Below are positions 52,194 to 61,561 of a stretch of 64,000 nt of DNA, piece by piece. The translations under genes and the position numbers were made by a program. Every line of letters starts with the position of its first letter. Positions within the stretch are counted from its first letter, which is position 1. Below the pieces are notes generated by a model. It had not been told where the DNA came from and did not search any database. It worked only from the letters and a program-made list of their open reading frames with translations. The DNA lies in assembly GCA_016788705.1 (NCBI GenBank), contig JAEUSQ010000039.1:124001-188000 (forward strand). The letters are read 5' to 3'. The DNA comes from Bacteroidetes Order II. bacterium. Its GTDB lineage: Bacteria; Bacteroidota; Rhodothermia; Rhodothermales; UBA2364.

Positions 52194-52770
52194 ATTTTTT
52201 CCAATCAGAATCATTTTTTATCATCAAATCCCGCAACGTTTGCAGCGCCAGTCCAATATGGCGGTTCACTGTTGCAGGCGAAAGCGACATCAATTCAGCA
52301 ATCTCGTCGTGGCTTAGCCCTTCAAAGCGGCTCAGCCGAAAAGCCTCTCTTCTACGTTCCGGCAAGGCTTCGATCCAATCATCTAATTGCTCCGCCAGCG
52401 CACTGGTTTCCAGACTTTCCAATGGGTTCGGATCAGCAGATAACGTGTGATTTGCCGCCTCTATTTGCACCATTTGTTGATGGAAACTTCGTTTGGCATT
52501 CAGCGCCAAGTTCCTGGCAATGGTATAAAGCAAGGCGCGAATGGATTTATGTCCGTCTATCTCTGAGCGGATGTTCCATAATTTGATAAACACTTCCTGC
52601 ACAATGTCCTCCGTTACCGCTTCGTCTCGAACAATCCACCAAACATAGTTCATTAAAGGAACCCTAAAAAGCTGGAACAATGCCGAAAATGCTTCTTGAT
52701 CTTCGTTTTTCAGCCGAAGTCCCAATAGTTGCGGATCTTGTATTTGCGCTATCGCACGAATGGGGTGCAT
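52165..52770 (-). CDS. ECF sigma factor (FecI type)
   Basis: 201 residues. Region 2: RDEAVTEDIVQEVFIKLW and LLYTIARNLALNAKR. Region 4: ALPERRREAFRLSRFEG and LSHDEIAELMSLSPATVNRHI, the expected helix-turn-helix. Held by the FecR gene product coded directly after it, it would turn on the TonB receptor gene on signal. No autoregulatory promoter could be identified in the short gap to the TPM gene at 52844. Confidence 0.95.
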   Translation of the reverse strand: MHPIRAIAQIQDPQLLGLRLKNEDQEAFSALFQLFRVPLMNYVWWIVRDEAVTEDIVQEVFIKLWNIRSEIDGHKSIRALLYTIARNLALNAKRSFHQQMVQIEAANHTLSADPNPLESLETSALAEQLDDWIEALPERRREAFRLSRFEGLSHDEIAELMSLSPATVNRHIGLALQTLRDLMIKNDSDWKKYVEFNTKNA

Positions 52771-52843
52771 AAGGGATCAAACTTAGAGGTAACTAATGTA
52801 AATACAACGCAAACACGGCCTACAATCAATTCATCCAATTATT

Positions 52844-54277
52844 TTACCAAGTTCCGCTTGCACCCGCTCCACCAGATGCACCGCCGCCCCATTCGCTCTG
52901 GCCGGAAGAAGTATCCCTTATGGGTGTGTGGACTGTGGTGGGACGGTCATTCGGTTCATAAATTTGCGAAGAAGGGGCATTGGAAAGGCCAGTGGCACTA
53001 CTACGATTTTTTTCTTCATAAGAGTGTCCACAAAATTGGCACCGATATAGATAACGACGTGGCGATTCATCCTCATAACCACCTATCATCGTCAGGTATT
53101 TGCACTTTTCACATGTCAGGTAGCCAAATAGACGAAGGTTATACGCCACTTTTTCCACCACCTTGCCGTTTTGGTCCACCCAAACATCATGGCGACACGT
53201 TTTTAAGGCTTCTTCCATGTGTTCACCTGCATTCAATTTGTTGGTTTTCTCGCTGGCAGATAAACGTCTAACTCCCGCAAAGGGTTTTTTTGCCTGTGAT
53301 TTGCGTGTTTTTTCGCTCCATTGATTTTGTTGATGCCGGATATACCACTGTTTCCACCACGCATAAACCAAGAGCGTTAGTGGAAAAATTATTTTTTTTA
53401 ATTTGCAATAACGATTCTCTTCCGCCAGTACCAGGGCCAGAGCAGGATGAAATTTGTATGGGATGGCCGCTTCTTTCCCCTTTCGAATGCAGTCTGCGAG
53501 CAAGGCGAACCCAACTCCAGTATAAATCCCAATCCCAATCCGGTTGACCAATGGCAGTTGCACGCCAAGCCATTTTACAACAAGCACCAAGACATCGCCC
53601 CCCGACAGCGTAAGAAGCCCTACTGCAGCGGCAAATGGTAAACGCTTATAAGGAGATGATATTAGTAAATATAAACCCAATAAAAACAACAATAATACTA
53701 AAACAAACCAAACATTTTCCCACCAATCTGCTGTGGCTTCATTCTCCGCTTTCTGGTGCAACTCACGTGCCCGACTGGGTTGTAGGAGCAATGTATGTAT
53801 CTCTTTCACCACATTTGAAATCCCCATTGCATAGGCGGCCTTTTTGAAATGCGGCACCAATATACTGCCTCCCAATTGTGCGGTTACATAATCTGTTAAT
53901 ACAGGTTCCAAGCCATACCCGATTTCAAAGGCCCACTCACGGTTTTCGACGGCCACCAAAAGCAATATCCCGTTGTTTATACCACGTTGCCCAACCCCCC
54001 AACGATTCAGCAATTCGGTGGCAAGCATTTTAGCTGACTTACCCTTCAGTTCTTTTACCACAACAACGGCCATTTGCGCCTTTGTCTCGTGTTCCATATT
54101 CATCAAAAGACGATTGAGATGGGCTACTTCAGCGATGGTCAAGAGGTTGTTCGGGTTGCTTACATAGGCGTTTGGACCCCATTTTTTAGGATTAGGCAGG
54201 TCTTGCGCGGCTGTCAGATCACCTAAGCCCAATAAGCAAAACCAACATGTTATTACCAGAAATATTTTTCCCATCAT
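52844..54277 (-). CDS. TPM-domain (YgcG-like) membrane protein with zinc ribbon
   Basis: 477 residues from the ATG at 54277 (MMGKIFLVITCWF); longer in-frame readings run into the preceding gene. Signal peptide about 1-24, then a TPM domain (about 25-160: WGPNAYVSNPNNLLTIAE, MAVVVVKELKGKSAKM, NNGILLLVAVENREWAFEIGYGLE). There are three or four helices about 185-275, then a cytoplasmic-looking tail with a ribbon (CRHDVWVD ... CEKCKYL ... CQFCGHSYEE) and a Ser/Gly-rich end (SEWGGGASGGAGASGTW). The family is widespread but of uncertain function. It starts 45 bases after the FAD monooxygenase stop, so the two may be co-transcribed. Confidence 0.85.
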   Translation of the reverse strand: MMGKIFLVITCWFCLLGLGDLTAAQDLPNPKKWGPNAYVSNPNNLLTIAEVAHLNRLLMNMEHETKAQMAVVVVKELKGKSAKMLATELLNRWGVGQRGINNGILLLVAVENREWAFEIGYGLEPVLTDYVTAQLGGSILVPHFKKAAYAMGISNVVKEIHTLLLQPSRARELHQKAENEATADWWENVWFVLVLLLFLLGLYLLISSPYKRLPFAAAVGLLTLSGGDVLVLVVKWLGVQLPLVNRIGIGIYTGVGFALLADCIRKGKEAAIPYKFHPALALVLAEENRYCKLKKIIFPLTLLVYAWWKQWYIRHQQNQWSEKTRKSQAKKPFAGVRRLSASEKTNKLNAGEHMEEALKTCRHDVWVDQNGKVVEKVAYNLRLFGYLTCEKCKYLTMIGGYEDESPRRYLYRCQFCGHSYEEKNRSSATGLSNAPSSQIYEPNDRPTTVHTPIRDTSSGQSEWGGGASGGAGASGTW

Positions 54278-54321
54278 TTTGAAACCATTCAACTTAAGAG
54301 GCCCATATTTTTTGGCCAAAA

Positions 54322-55461
54322 TCAGTACCAATCGGTTGAATAAAGCCATGCCAAGGATTTCTGAGCAGGAGGTGTGAGACGTAAAAGGGCATTCCGCCAC
54401 GGTTGTAACCACCCCGGCGTTTTCTGGGCAACGGCTCCAATCTGACGAGACATTTGTACAACTTTCCGAACCCTTGGTTGTCGCTTTCGGACATACGCTT
54501 GCAAGGCCAGCTCAAGCGAGGAGTGGTCGTTAAGAACTTTCGATAATACCAATGCATCTTCTATCGCCATGCCTGCACCTTGGCCCAAGTTAGGCGTCGT
54601 TGCGTGGGCAGCGTCTCCCAATAAAATCAAGCGTTTATGGGCAAAATTTTGTAATGGTTTCAGGTCTCCAATATCTGCCCAGTGGGTCTCTGTGGTATGT
54701 GTTGCACGTAGTACTTCCGGTATAGGGGCATGAAAATTCCGAAAGAGGACTGAGAGCTTTTCTGGTGTTAAGGCAGCCATTTCGGGGTCATTTTGCTTGG
54801 CATTTAGGCAGGCAAACCAATATAAACGGTTGTTCGACAACGGGACGAGGCCAAACCGCTTACCCTTTCCCCAAGATTCTGAAAACCGGGTGATGGGCTT
54901 TGGGAGCCTATTTTGGTCTATCACCCCACGCCAACAAGTATAACCCGCATAACGATATACCGAATCTGGCCAAAACTGCTTCCGAATGAAGGAATGGATC
55001 CCATCGGCCGCCACCAATAAATCGCAGGCATGCGTCAATCCAGAAGCAAACAAGGTTGTTATCTCATGGTCATTTACTTGCACTTCTACGCAGTTTTCAT
55101 TCAGAAACAATGAACCTGATTTTAATTGACCCCGCAACAAACGGTGAAGGTCTGCCCGGTGTACGGTGAAATTCCGGCCCTCTGCTATGCTTTCAGCACC
55201 ATCAAAGTCAGTTCCCAAAATCACTTTGCCGTACTGATCCAGAACATATGCATCCCCTATCCATTGACCGATGGACTCCACAGGAAGGTCTTGATTCAAC
55301 AAAGAAAGGGCTTTGATGGCATTTGCCGCCAAAACCAAGCCTGCGCCAACAGCCTTGATTTCATTTGCTTGTTCAAAAACAAACACCTCATGGCCATTTT
55401 GTTGCAAGGCGATGGCCGCTGTAAGCCCACCGATCCCTGCTCCGATGATGCCAATTTTCAT
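54322..55461 (-). CDS. FAD-dependent monooxygenase (UbiH/PheA-type, class A)
   Basis: 379 residues. GAGIGGLTAAIALQQNGHEVFVFEQ is the FAD-binding Rossmann motif (GxGxxG, about 7-12). LLVAADGIHSFIR is the DG motif and LLGDAAHATTPNLGQGAGMAIEDA is the GD motif of class A flavoprotein hydroxylases. It hydroxylates an aromatic or similar substrate with NAD(P)H and O2, but the substrate is not identifiable. Its start lies 2 bases before the stop of argH, so it is probably read with the arginine operon, although no arginine-related function is suggested. Confidence 0.88.
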   Translation of the reverse strand: MKIGIIGAGIGGLTAAIALQQNGHEVFVFEQANEIKAVGAGLVLAANAIKALSLLNQDLPVESIGQWIGDAYVLDQYGKVILGTDFDGAESIAEGRNFTVHRADLHRLLRGQLKSGSLFLNENCVEVQVNDHEITTLFASGLTHACDLLVAADGIHSFIRKQFWPDSVYRYAGYTCWRGVIDQNRLPKPITRFSESWGKGKRFGLVPLSNNRLYWFACLNAKQNDPEMAALTPEKLSVLFRNFHAPIPEVLRATHTTETHWADIGDLKPLQNFAHKRLILLGDAAHATTPNLGQGAGMAIEDALVLSKVLNDHSSLELALQAYVRKRQPRVRKVVQMSRQIGAVAQKTPGWLQPWRNALLRLTPPAQKSLAWLYSTDWY

Positions 55462-55463
55462 TT

Positions 55464-56771
55464 TTAGCGGTTTATTTGTTCCATTACAGCCTGCGCCTGC
55501 GCCAAGATCCAGTGGCCTTGTAAATTGCCCAGTGTTCCAGGTGTACGATAAGCATGTAAAATATCGGAAAGATCGGGCGTTTTCAGGTTGGGTAAATTTT
55601 CGGCGGCCATGCGATAGGCATCGCGAAATGGAACCCCTTGAGACACCCGCTCCAAGGCATCTGCCGTGGCAAAAAGGTCAGGAGAAAGTTGTGCGGCCAA
55701 AAAATCCCGATTAAAAGACAACTTAGGGACGATGAGGTTCAGGGCTGTGAGCATATCCTGTGCCACCATCATGGCCCGCATCACCGCTTCTTTGGTCAAT
55801 TGTAAATCGCGATGATATCCGGAAGGCAAATTGGCCGGAAGCGATAGGAGAAGTTGTAGTTCTGCAACCAAACGATGGTAGCTGGCGCGTGCAATTTCTA
55901 AAATATCTGGATTTTGCTTTTGCGGCATGATGCTGCTGCCCGTACAGTATTCCGGAGGTAATTTCACCGCATCAAATTCGGCTGAGTTCATCAAAACTAA
56001 ATCGGCAGCGGCCCGGTTGATGCTGGCCCCCACTTGTGCCAATGCCTGCACTACGTTCATTTCCATTTTACCACGAGAAAGTTGCGCGGCAGTCACATGA
56101 AGTTGTACCTCTGCAAAACCGAGTACAGCGGCCACTTCCCGCCTTGGTAATGTCAAAAATGGAACCCCATATCCGGCAGCACTTCCCATTGGTGAAATAT
56201 TTACCACTTCATACGCACCCTTCAGAACCCGCAAGTCCATGGTTAAAACTTCCGCATACCCCATCGCCCAAAGACCTACGGATGAAGGCATGGCGCGTTG
56301 GTAGTGGGTGTACCCCGGCATCAAAACCTCGGCATTTTCGGTTCCAAGAGCCACAAAAGCATGGATCAATGTATGGGTTTCTTCCATGACATGGTAAAGG
56401 GCCTCTTTGAGATAGAGACGTAAAGCCGTCAAAACCTGATCGTTTCTCGAACGGCCTGTATGGATTTTCTTCCCAAGGTCTCCCAACTTTTGTATCAGCA
56501 ACCGTTCTATAACGGTATGGCAGTCCTCGTCTTCGGGCAAGACATGCAGGGTTTCTGCCATAGCATCCAGTTCATCGAGTGCCAACTGGATGTCCACCAA
56601 TTCGACTTCGGTTAAAACACCAATCTGGGCCAAACCGATGGCATGACCACGGGTACCTTTAAGGTCATAGGGCAACAAAATAGTATCCCAGCGCCAATCT
56701 TCCCCAACCGTAAATCGAATCATCCAATCATTTACTGTGTTGCCTTTACTCCAGATATTTTCATTGGCCAT
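55464..56771 (-). CDS. argH: Argininosuccinate lyase
   Basis: 435 residues. SRNDQVLTALRLYLKE (about 111-126), YTHYQRAMPSSVGLWAMGYAEVL and the GSSIMPQKQNPD signature of the fumarase/lyase superfamily with its catalytic Ser. It splits argininosuccinate to arginine and fumarate, the last step of the pathway. The N-terminus NIWSKGNTVNDWMIRFTVG is divergent from the usual W-G-G-R-F but keeps the fold. Last arginine gene of the cluster, 19 bases after the argE stop. Confidence 0.95.
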   Translation of the reverse strand: MANENIWSKGNTVNDWMIRFTVGEDWRWDTILLPYDLKGTRGHAIGLAQIGVLTEVELVDIQLALDELDAMAETLHVLPEDEDCHTVIERLLIQKLGDLGKKIHTGRSRNDQVLTALRLYLKEALYHVMEETHTLIHAFVALGTENAEVLMPGYTHYQRAMPSSVGLWAMGYAEVLTMDLRVLKGAYEVVNISPMGSAAGYGVPFLTLPRREVAAVLGFAEVQLHVTAAQLSRGKMEMNVVQALAQVGASINRAAADLVLMNSAEFDAVKLPPEYCTGSSIMPQKQNPDILEIARASYHRLVAELQLLLSLPANLPSGYHRDLQLTKEAVMRAMMVAQDMLTALNLIVPKLSFNRDFLAAQLSPDLFATADALERVSQGVPFRDAYRMAAENLPNLKTPDLSDILHAYRTPGTLGNLQGHWILAQAQAVMEQINR

Positions 56772-56790
56772 ATACTTATTTTTTAATGGA

Positions 56791-57876
56791 TTATGTCAAT
56801 TCAAAATAGGCTTTTATGATGTCGCGATAAGCCTCAACCCCACGAACCACTTCGGCAAGTTCCACATGTTCGTCTGGTGTATGGGAAAGTTCAGAAAACC
56901 CCGGCCCAATTTTTACGGTTGGAATGTCTTTCAAAAAAATCCAGTCGCTGGCCGTTGGAGATCCAAAAGGAGTGGCCGTAGGCATGGCTTTTAGACACGC
57001 CCGGACAATGGCTTCTTCCGGCATCGTCCCCACCGGAATAATGCGTTTACTATGCACTTCTACGTCCGAAGAAACCGCTTCCTGCACCAATAATACCATT
57101 TCATCGTGATCGTAAGCAGGCGTAGAACGAATATCCACTTTCATCCAGACATAATCTGGGATGATATTGTGGGCTTTCCCGCCTTCGATCATCGTGACAT
57201 GAAGGGTTGGGAAGCCCAAGTAAGCGTCTTCACGACCAAAACGAAAGTCCGATAAGGTTAAAACATCTTTCGCGGCTATGGTGATGGCATTCACGCCTAA
57301 GTGTCCACGGGCCGCATGGGCAGTTCTTCCGCGTGCATGTAAGTTCAGGATTAACAAACCTTTTTGGGCAATGCAAGGCTGAAGGTTCGTTGGTTCACCC
57401 ACCAATGCCGCCGAGATTGGGGGCAGGAATCCGTTTGTGGTCAGGTCTTCAAGGCCGTCGTAGGTTTTTGAGTTTTCCTCTCCGGCGGTCAGTGCAACCA
57501 ACAGTTTTCCCTTAAGAGGCACATATCCTTCTTCCAACAACAATAAAAATGCCCACAGCATCGCCGCGCCACTGGCTTTTGCATCTACTGCACCCCGGCC
57601 ATACACTTTCCCGTCCACTACCGTTGGTTCAAACGGTGGGTATGGATGTGTCTTTGAAGCCGGCACAACATCTAAATGCGAATTGAGAAGCAGCACGTTT
57701 TCGCCCGAACCCAATTCACACCATACATTATCTGCATGTCGGAAGACGGAGGCCCCACGTGAACGCATAAAAGCTTCTACAAAATCGGCAATGGGCTTTT
57801 CTTCAAAACTGAGGCAAGGAAATCGGATCAGCGCATGGTGCAAGTCGGTAACTGTTGTGATGTTATGGAATAACAT
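56791..57876 (-). CDS. argE: Acyl-ornithine/acyl-citrulline deacylase, M20 family
   Basis: 361 residues. Zinc-peptidase blocks: LLNSHLDVVPASKTHPYPPF (His-Asp), KVYGRGAVDAKASGAAMLWAF (Asp), LTAGEENSKTYDGL (Glu-Glu) and the dimer domain LNLHARGRTAHAARGHLGVNA. In organisms with an N-acyl-ornithine carbamoyltransferase this enzyme works on the acyl-citrulline product, releasing citrulline for ArgG. argF' is in the same cluster, which supports that. There is a 243-base gap to argB upstream with no gene or clear hairpin. Confidence 0.88.
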   Translation of the reverse strand: MLFHNITTVTDLHHALIRFPCLSFEEKPIADFVEAFMRSRGASVFRHADNVWCELGSGENVLLLNSHLDVVPASKTHPYPPFEPTVVDGKVYGRGAVDAKASGAAMLWAFLLLLEEGYVPLKGKLLVALTAGEENSKTYDGLEDLTTNGFLPPISAALVGEPTNLQPCIAQKGLLILNLHARGRTAHAARGHLGVNAITIAAKDVLTLSDFRFGREDAYLGFPTLHVTMIEGGKAHNIIPDYVWMKVDIRSTPAYDHDEMVLLVQEAVSSDVEVHSKRIIPVGTMPEEAIVRACLKAMPTATPFGSPTASDWIFLKDIPTVKIGPGFSELSHTPDEHVELAEVVRGVEAYRDIIKAYFELT

Positions 57877-58119
57877 GATCTTATCCGTTTTATAATCCCA
57901 AGAATCTCAATGTTTGCTCTAAAGTCTTGGTTTTTGTGGGTTTGAAGTATTTGAAACGGATTTGTAGGCAGAAAATGTCCACAAAGAAATGCTCGGAGTG
58001 AGGATCAGTTTTTTCATGGCGACTTACGGGTAAAAAGTGTAAAAATACGGCTGGTAACTATTCTATTAAGTACGTATTTTTGCGCTAAAAGGCTGCTTAA
58101 ACCCCTTAATGACCAAGTT

Positions 58120-58896
58120 TTACAAAATAACCTTGGTTCCTTTCTCAGGCTGTGCCATATCTTCTGCCCGAATCAGGAGCACGGCGCCAATACCCGCCCG
58201 CAACGCATTTTGTGCCTCTACCAACTTCACCAACATCCCCCCTTGAATCCATCCTGCGTCAATTCCCGACGTTGTAAGTGAGGCATCACATACCGAAATA
58301 TGGCTTTCTGGATCGTGTTGGTTACGGCGCAGGCCACCAGATTCCGTCACCAGAATCATTTCATCGGCCTTTAGCGCTTTCGCAAGTTCCAACCCCACCG
58401 TATCCCCATTCACATTGTATATTTGGCCCGCTTCATCCACGCCCATTGTGGCTACGATTGGCACAAACCCGGCCTTCATCAACGCCAGCAAAGGTTCCGG
58501 ACGGATTTCTTGCACATCTCCCACCCAACCAAAATCTACGTCCCGGCCCTCTACGTGCCACACAGGGCGCTTCGTCACCCGAACCAATCCACCATCAACA
58601 CCCGAAACACCCACCGCTTTCACACCAGCGACCATGGCTTGAGCAGATAGCTGCGCATTCAATTCTCCGCGAATGATCCACTGAATAAGGTGCAGGTCCA
58701 AATCATTCGTCACCCGCCTCCCTTGGACAATTTCCGGCGTATGGCCTAATTCCTTCGCCAATTTGGTGATTTGCGGTCCTCCACCATGTACCACCACCAC
58801 CGATTCGCCCGCCAGTTGCTGCATACGGATATAGGCCCAAACGGTCGCCATATGTGGCGATTTGACTTGTGCTCCTCCGATCTTAATGACTTTCAT
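58120..58896 (-). CDS. argB: N-acyl-L-glutamate 5-kinase (acetylglutamate kinase family)
   Basis: 258 residues. KIGGAQVKS (the phosphate-binding Gly-Gly), VVVVHGGGPQI, GRRVTNDLDL, NGDTVGLELA and ILVTESGGLRR are standard argB blocks. It phosphorylates N-acetyl- or N-succinylglutamate; which one cannot be told from the kinase. A clear GGAGGGAG ribosome site is present, and the gap from argF' upstream is 13 bases. Confidence 0.94.
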   Translation of the reverse strand: MKVIKIGGAQVKSPHMATVWAYIRMQQLAGESVVVVHGGGPQITKLAKELGHTPEIVQGRRVTNDLDLHLIQWIIRGELNAQLSAQAMVAGVKAVGVSGVDGGLVRVTKRPVWHVEGRDVDFGWVGDVQEIRPEPLLALMKAGFVPIVATMGVDEAGQIYNVNGDTVGLELAKALKADEMILVTESGGLRRNQHDPESHISVCDASLTTSGIDAGWIQGGMLVKLVEAQNALRAGIGAVLLIRAEDMAQPEKGTKVIL

Positions 58897-58909
58897 ATCT
58901 CCCTCCGCT

Positions 58910-59914
58910 TCAAATCAATCCCCATATCGCTTCTAAAATGGCCTTTTGCGCAAAGAGACGATGGTGTGCCTGACGCAGATGCAGCGCTTGTGAACTTTCC
59001 AGCACCTCCGAAGCCACAACCACATCGCGCCGGACGGGCAAACAATGCATAAAGACCCCATTATCCGTTTTGCGCATTCGCTCCGCCGTAATCTGCCAAT
59101 TTGTGCCCGCCAATCGGTGTGCTGCTTCATTTTCCGGTTTATGATACACCATCGGACCGCCCCAGGCTTTGGCATAGACCACCGCTGCGCCCTCCATTGC
59201 CCCTTCCAAATCTTCGGTGACCTGTAACGCACCACCCGACTTTGCTGCTGTTTGCGTGGCCAAATCCATTATAGCCGGATCTAAAGCATGACTTTCGGGC
59301 CTTGCCACTACTACGTCCATGCCTTGCCGAGCGGCTTGCAATAAGGCAGAGTTCGGAACAGCCATCGGCAAGGGTTTAGGATGATGTGCCCATGCCAATA
59401 CAAATCTTTTCTTCTTTTGTTGACCCTTAAAGTGTTCATGGATCGTGGCGGCATCGGCCAATGCCTGACAAGGGTGGTAATAGGCCGATTCCAAATTGAT
59501 GACCGGCACAATAGAGGCTTGCATAATTTCGCGCATCTTCACCTCCGCTCGGTCGGCTTCCAGATCGGTTCCAGAAGCAAAAAGACGCACCCCCAAAGCA
59601 TCGTAATAGCGGGACAAGACGCCGATGGCTTCCACGATATGTTCGGCTTCTGCCCCATCCATTTTACCAGGCCCAAATTTAAACCCCCACGTCCCTTGTC
59701 CGGGTGTGAGTGTGGAAGTAAAAGCACCTAATTGTGCCGCCGCAAGTTCCATCGAAGTTCTCGTCCGAAGCGATGGATTAAAGAACACCATGCCAAGGCT
59801 TTTTCCAGCCGCTGTTTGGTTCCAAGTTGGGTATTGTGCATGTTCAACAGTACGTTCCACCAACTTACTCCATAAGGCGTCTTCTATGTCTTGCCAGTCT
59901 AAAAGATGGTTCAT
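58910..59914 (-). CDS. argF': N-acylornithine carbamoyltransferase (N-succinyl type by key residue)
   Basis: 334 residues. FFNPSLRTRTSMELAAAQLG is the carbamoyl-phosphate site (STRT becomes SLRT), HPCQALADAAT the usual HPxQ motif, and FMHCLPVRRD the C-terminal ligand region. The DGAEAEHI block at about 86-93 aligns with DGDTEEHI in Xanthomonas N-acetylornithine and DGDKPEHL in Bacteroides N-succinylornithine enzymes. The deciding residue is Glu92 in the former and Pro90 in the latter; here it is Ala90. Mutating Glu92 to Ala or Pro in the acetyl enzyme is known to switch it to succinylornithine. So a succinyl substrate is expected, although this is a single-residue inference. Confidence 0.92.
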   Translation of the reverse strand: MNHLLDWQDIEDALWSKLVERTVEHAQYPTWNQTAAGKSLGMVFFNPSLRTRTSMELAAAQLGAFTSTLTPGQGTWGFKFGPGKMDGAEAEHIVEAIGVLSRYYDALGVRLFASGTDLEADRAEVKMREIMQASIVPVINLESAYYHPCQALADAATIHEHFKGQQKKKRFVLAWAHHPKPLPMAVPNSALLQAARQGMDVVVARPESHALDPAIMDLATQTAAKSGGALQVTEDLEGAMEGAAVVYAKAWGGPMVYHKPENEAAHRLAGTNWQITAERMRKTDNGVFMHCLPVRRDVVVASEVLESSQALHLRQAHHRLFAQKAILEAIWGLI

Positions 59915-59922
59915 GGATTAAA

Positions 59923-61107
59923 TTAGGATAAGGATGAAACAGGCATAGAGACCGACGCATAGGCCGTATGAAAAGCCTGCGCAAAAACGGCAATATCAGA
60001 GGGTTGGGTATTAAGTGGAGGCATTAACCGCATGACTTTGGGATCGGCAGAACCACCTGTTAAGACGCCATTTTTCCGGAGGGCAGCCACCATTGGTGCA
60101 ACAGGTATATCCATTTCTAATCCAATTAAACACCCCCTACCCCGCAAACGAACGGGATAATCCGCCAGTTCGGTTTGCAGATGTCGGAAAATTTTGGGGG
60201 CATTCAGCATTAACTTTTCATCACGAATATGCTTGAGGGTTGCGGATACTGCCGCCATCGCCACCATGCCTCCCCCAAAAGTAGTACCTTGGTCTTCTAT
60301 CTGAATGGTTTCTGAAATGGCTTCACTCACCAAAACGGCCCCAACCGGAATCCCCGCCCCCAAACTTTTCGCGAGCGTGATCATGTCTGGATGCATCCCA
60401 TAGGCTTCGGAAATGGAAAAAGTACCTGTACGGCCCACACCCGTTTGCACCTCGTCAAATATCAACATTACGCCATATTGATCGCAATAGGTGCGTACCT
60501 TGCGGTAGTAGTCGGCCTCTGCTTGCGTAACACCAGCAATACTTTGAATGGGCTCAAGGATAAAAGCAGCAATATCTGGGTTTTCCGAAAGCAAAGATTG
60601 TAAGGCATCGGCGTCTCCAAATGGGATAAAGTGGGTGTGGGGTAAGACCGCTTCGTACCCTTCGTGGTATTTTTTTCCCCACGTCACCGCCAAACTTCCC
60701 AGCGTCCGGCCATGAAATCCGCCTATGGTCGCCACCACGCCCGATTTTGTGGTAATTTTCCGGGCTAACTTGAGCGCAGTCTCATTGGCTTCGGTGCCAG
60801 AATTGCAAAAAAATGCCTTTTTCAACCCTTCCGGCGCAAAAGAAGTCAATACCTCGGTCGCTTCCGCCCGAATGTCGCTATATACCAAGTTGGAATAGAA
60901 CAACATGGTTTCGGCCTGTTTTTGAATGGCTTTTACCACAGGGGGCGGACAATGCCCCAAAATGGCCACACAATGACCACCATAAAAGTCTAAATAGCGG
61001 TTTCCATCATGATCCCAAACATAGGCTCCCTCTCCCTTCACCAGTGCGAGCGGAAGTTTTTTATAGGTGGGAACCTGAAACGAATCCTCGGTTTCAAAAA
61101 TACGCAT
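59923..61107 (-). CDS. argD: Acyl-ornithine aminotransferase
   Basis: 394 residues, class III PLP aminotransferase. FCNSGTEANETALKLAR, FILEPIQSIAGV, IFDEVQTGVGRTG and the PLP lysine in LAKSLGAGIPVGA are all present. It converts N-acyl-glutamate semialdehyde to N-acyl-ornithine with glutamate as donor. It follows the DUF2177 gene by 19 bases and precedes argF' by 8, so it is co-transcribed with them. Confidence 0.95.
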   Translation of the reverse strand: MRIFETEDSFQVPTYKKLPLALVKGEGAYVWDHDGNRYLDFYGGHCVAILGHCPPPVVKAIQKQAETMLFYSNLVYSDIRAEATEVLTSFAPEGLKKAFFCNSGTEANETALKLARKITTKSGVVATIGGFHGRTLGSLAVTWGKKYHEGYEAVLPHTHFIPFGDADALQSLLSENPDIAAFILEPIQSIAGVTQAEADYYRKVRTYCDQYGVMLIFDEVQTGVGRTGTFSISEAYGMHPDMITLAKSLGAGIPVGAVLVSEAISETIQIEDQGTTFGGGMVAMAAVSATLKHIRDEKLMLNAPKIFRHLQTELADYPVRLRGRGCLIGLEMDIPVAPMVAALRKNGVLTGGSADPKVMRLMPPLNTQPSDIAVFAQAFHTAYASVSMPVSSLS

Positions 61108-61126
61108 CTTATTGTTTATTTACAGA

Positions 61127-61540
61127 TTAGGAAGATGAAAATATCCATTTGGATGCCAGTAGAAAACTCCCCCCAGAAACCAGTGCGGTTAGCACTGTTC
61201 CCCAAATCATATCCACTACCACCATCGAGACGGGCCAGCCTGCTAATGTGGCCATGTTGGTCAGGTCATAAGTGGCATAACACAACAAACCGAGCAAGGC
61301 GCCTTTGAACAAAGCCGCCTCCACTCCACCACCGGATTCGACAACCGGAAGTACCACAAAATACAGGACCCCAAAGATGTATAAAACATAAAACACCACC
61401 GCCGCTCCCCAACGAACGTCTTTGGCCATCAAAAAACCAATTTTGTCTCGGTAAAAATCTTTCATCAAGACCCCAATCCACAATAGGTCTATGACCATAA
61501 AAATGACAAAAGTTCCGACAAATAAGTATATATATTTCAT
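61127..61540 (-). CDS. DUF2177-family four-helix membrane protein
   Basis: 137 residues with four hydrophobic segments (about 3-20, 45-70, 80-97 and 108-130). DLLWIGVLMKDFYRD near the start and ATYDLTNMATLAGWPVSMVVVDMIWG near the end are the DUF2177 conserved blocks. No arginine-related function is known for this family. It is nested between argC and argD with gaps of 21 and 19 bases, so it is almost certainly co-transcribed with them. Confidence 0.85.
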   Translation of the reverse strand: MKYIYLFVGTFVIFMVIDLLWIGVLMKDFYRDKIGFLMAKDVRWGAAVVFYVLYIFGVLYFVVLPVVESGGGVEAALFKGALLGLLCYATYDLTNMATLAGWPVSMVVVDMIWGTVLTALVSGGSFLLASKWIFSSS

Positions 61541-61561
61541 TGTTTTAGGTCTTGGTAAAAC

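Noticed and set aside
58910-59914. Ordinary ornithine carbamoyltransferase (argF)
   Set aside because: The FNPSLRTRTS block, the DGxxxEHI loop and the FMHCLPVRR end are of the N-acylornithine type rather than the STRTRxSFE type of classic ArgF.
61127-61540. Additional arginine enzyme between argC and argD
   Set aside because: The protein is a four-helix DUF2177 membrane protein with no enzyme motif.
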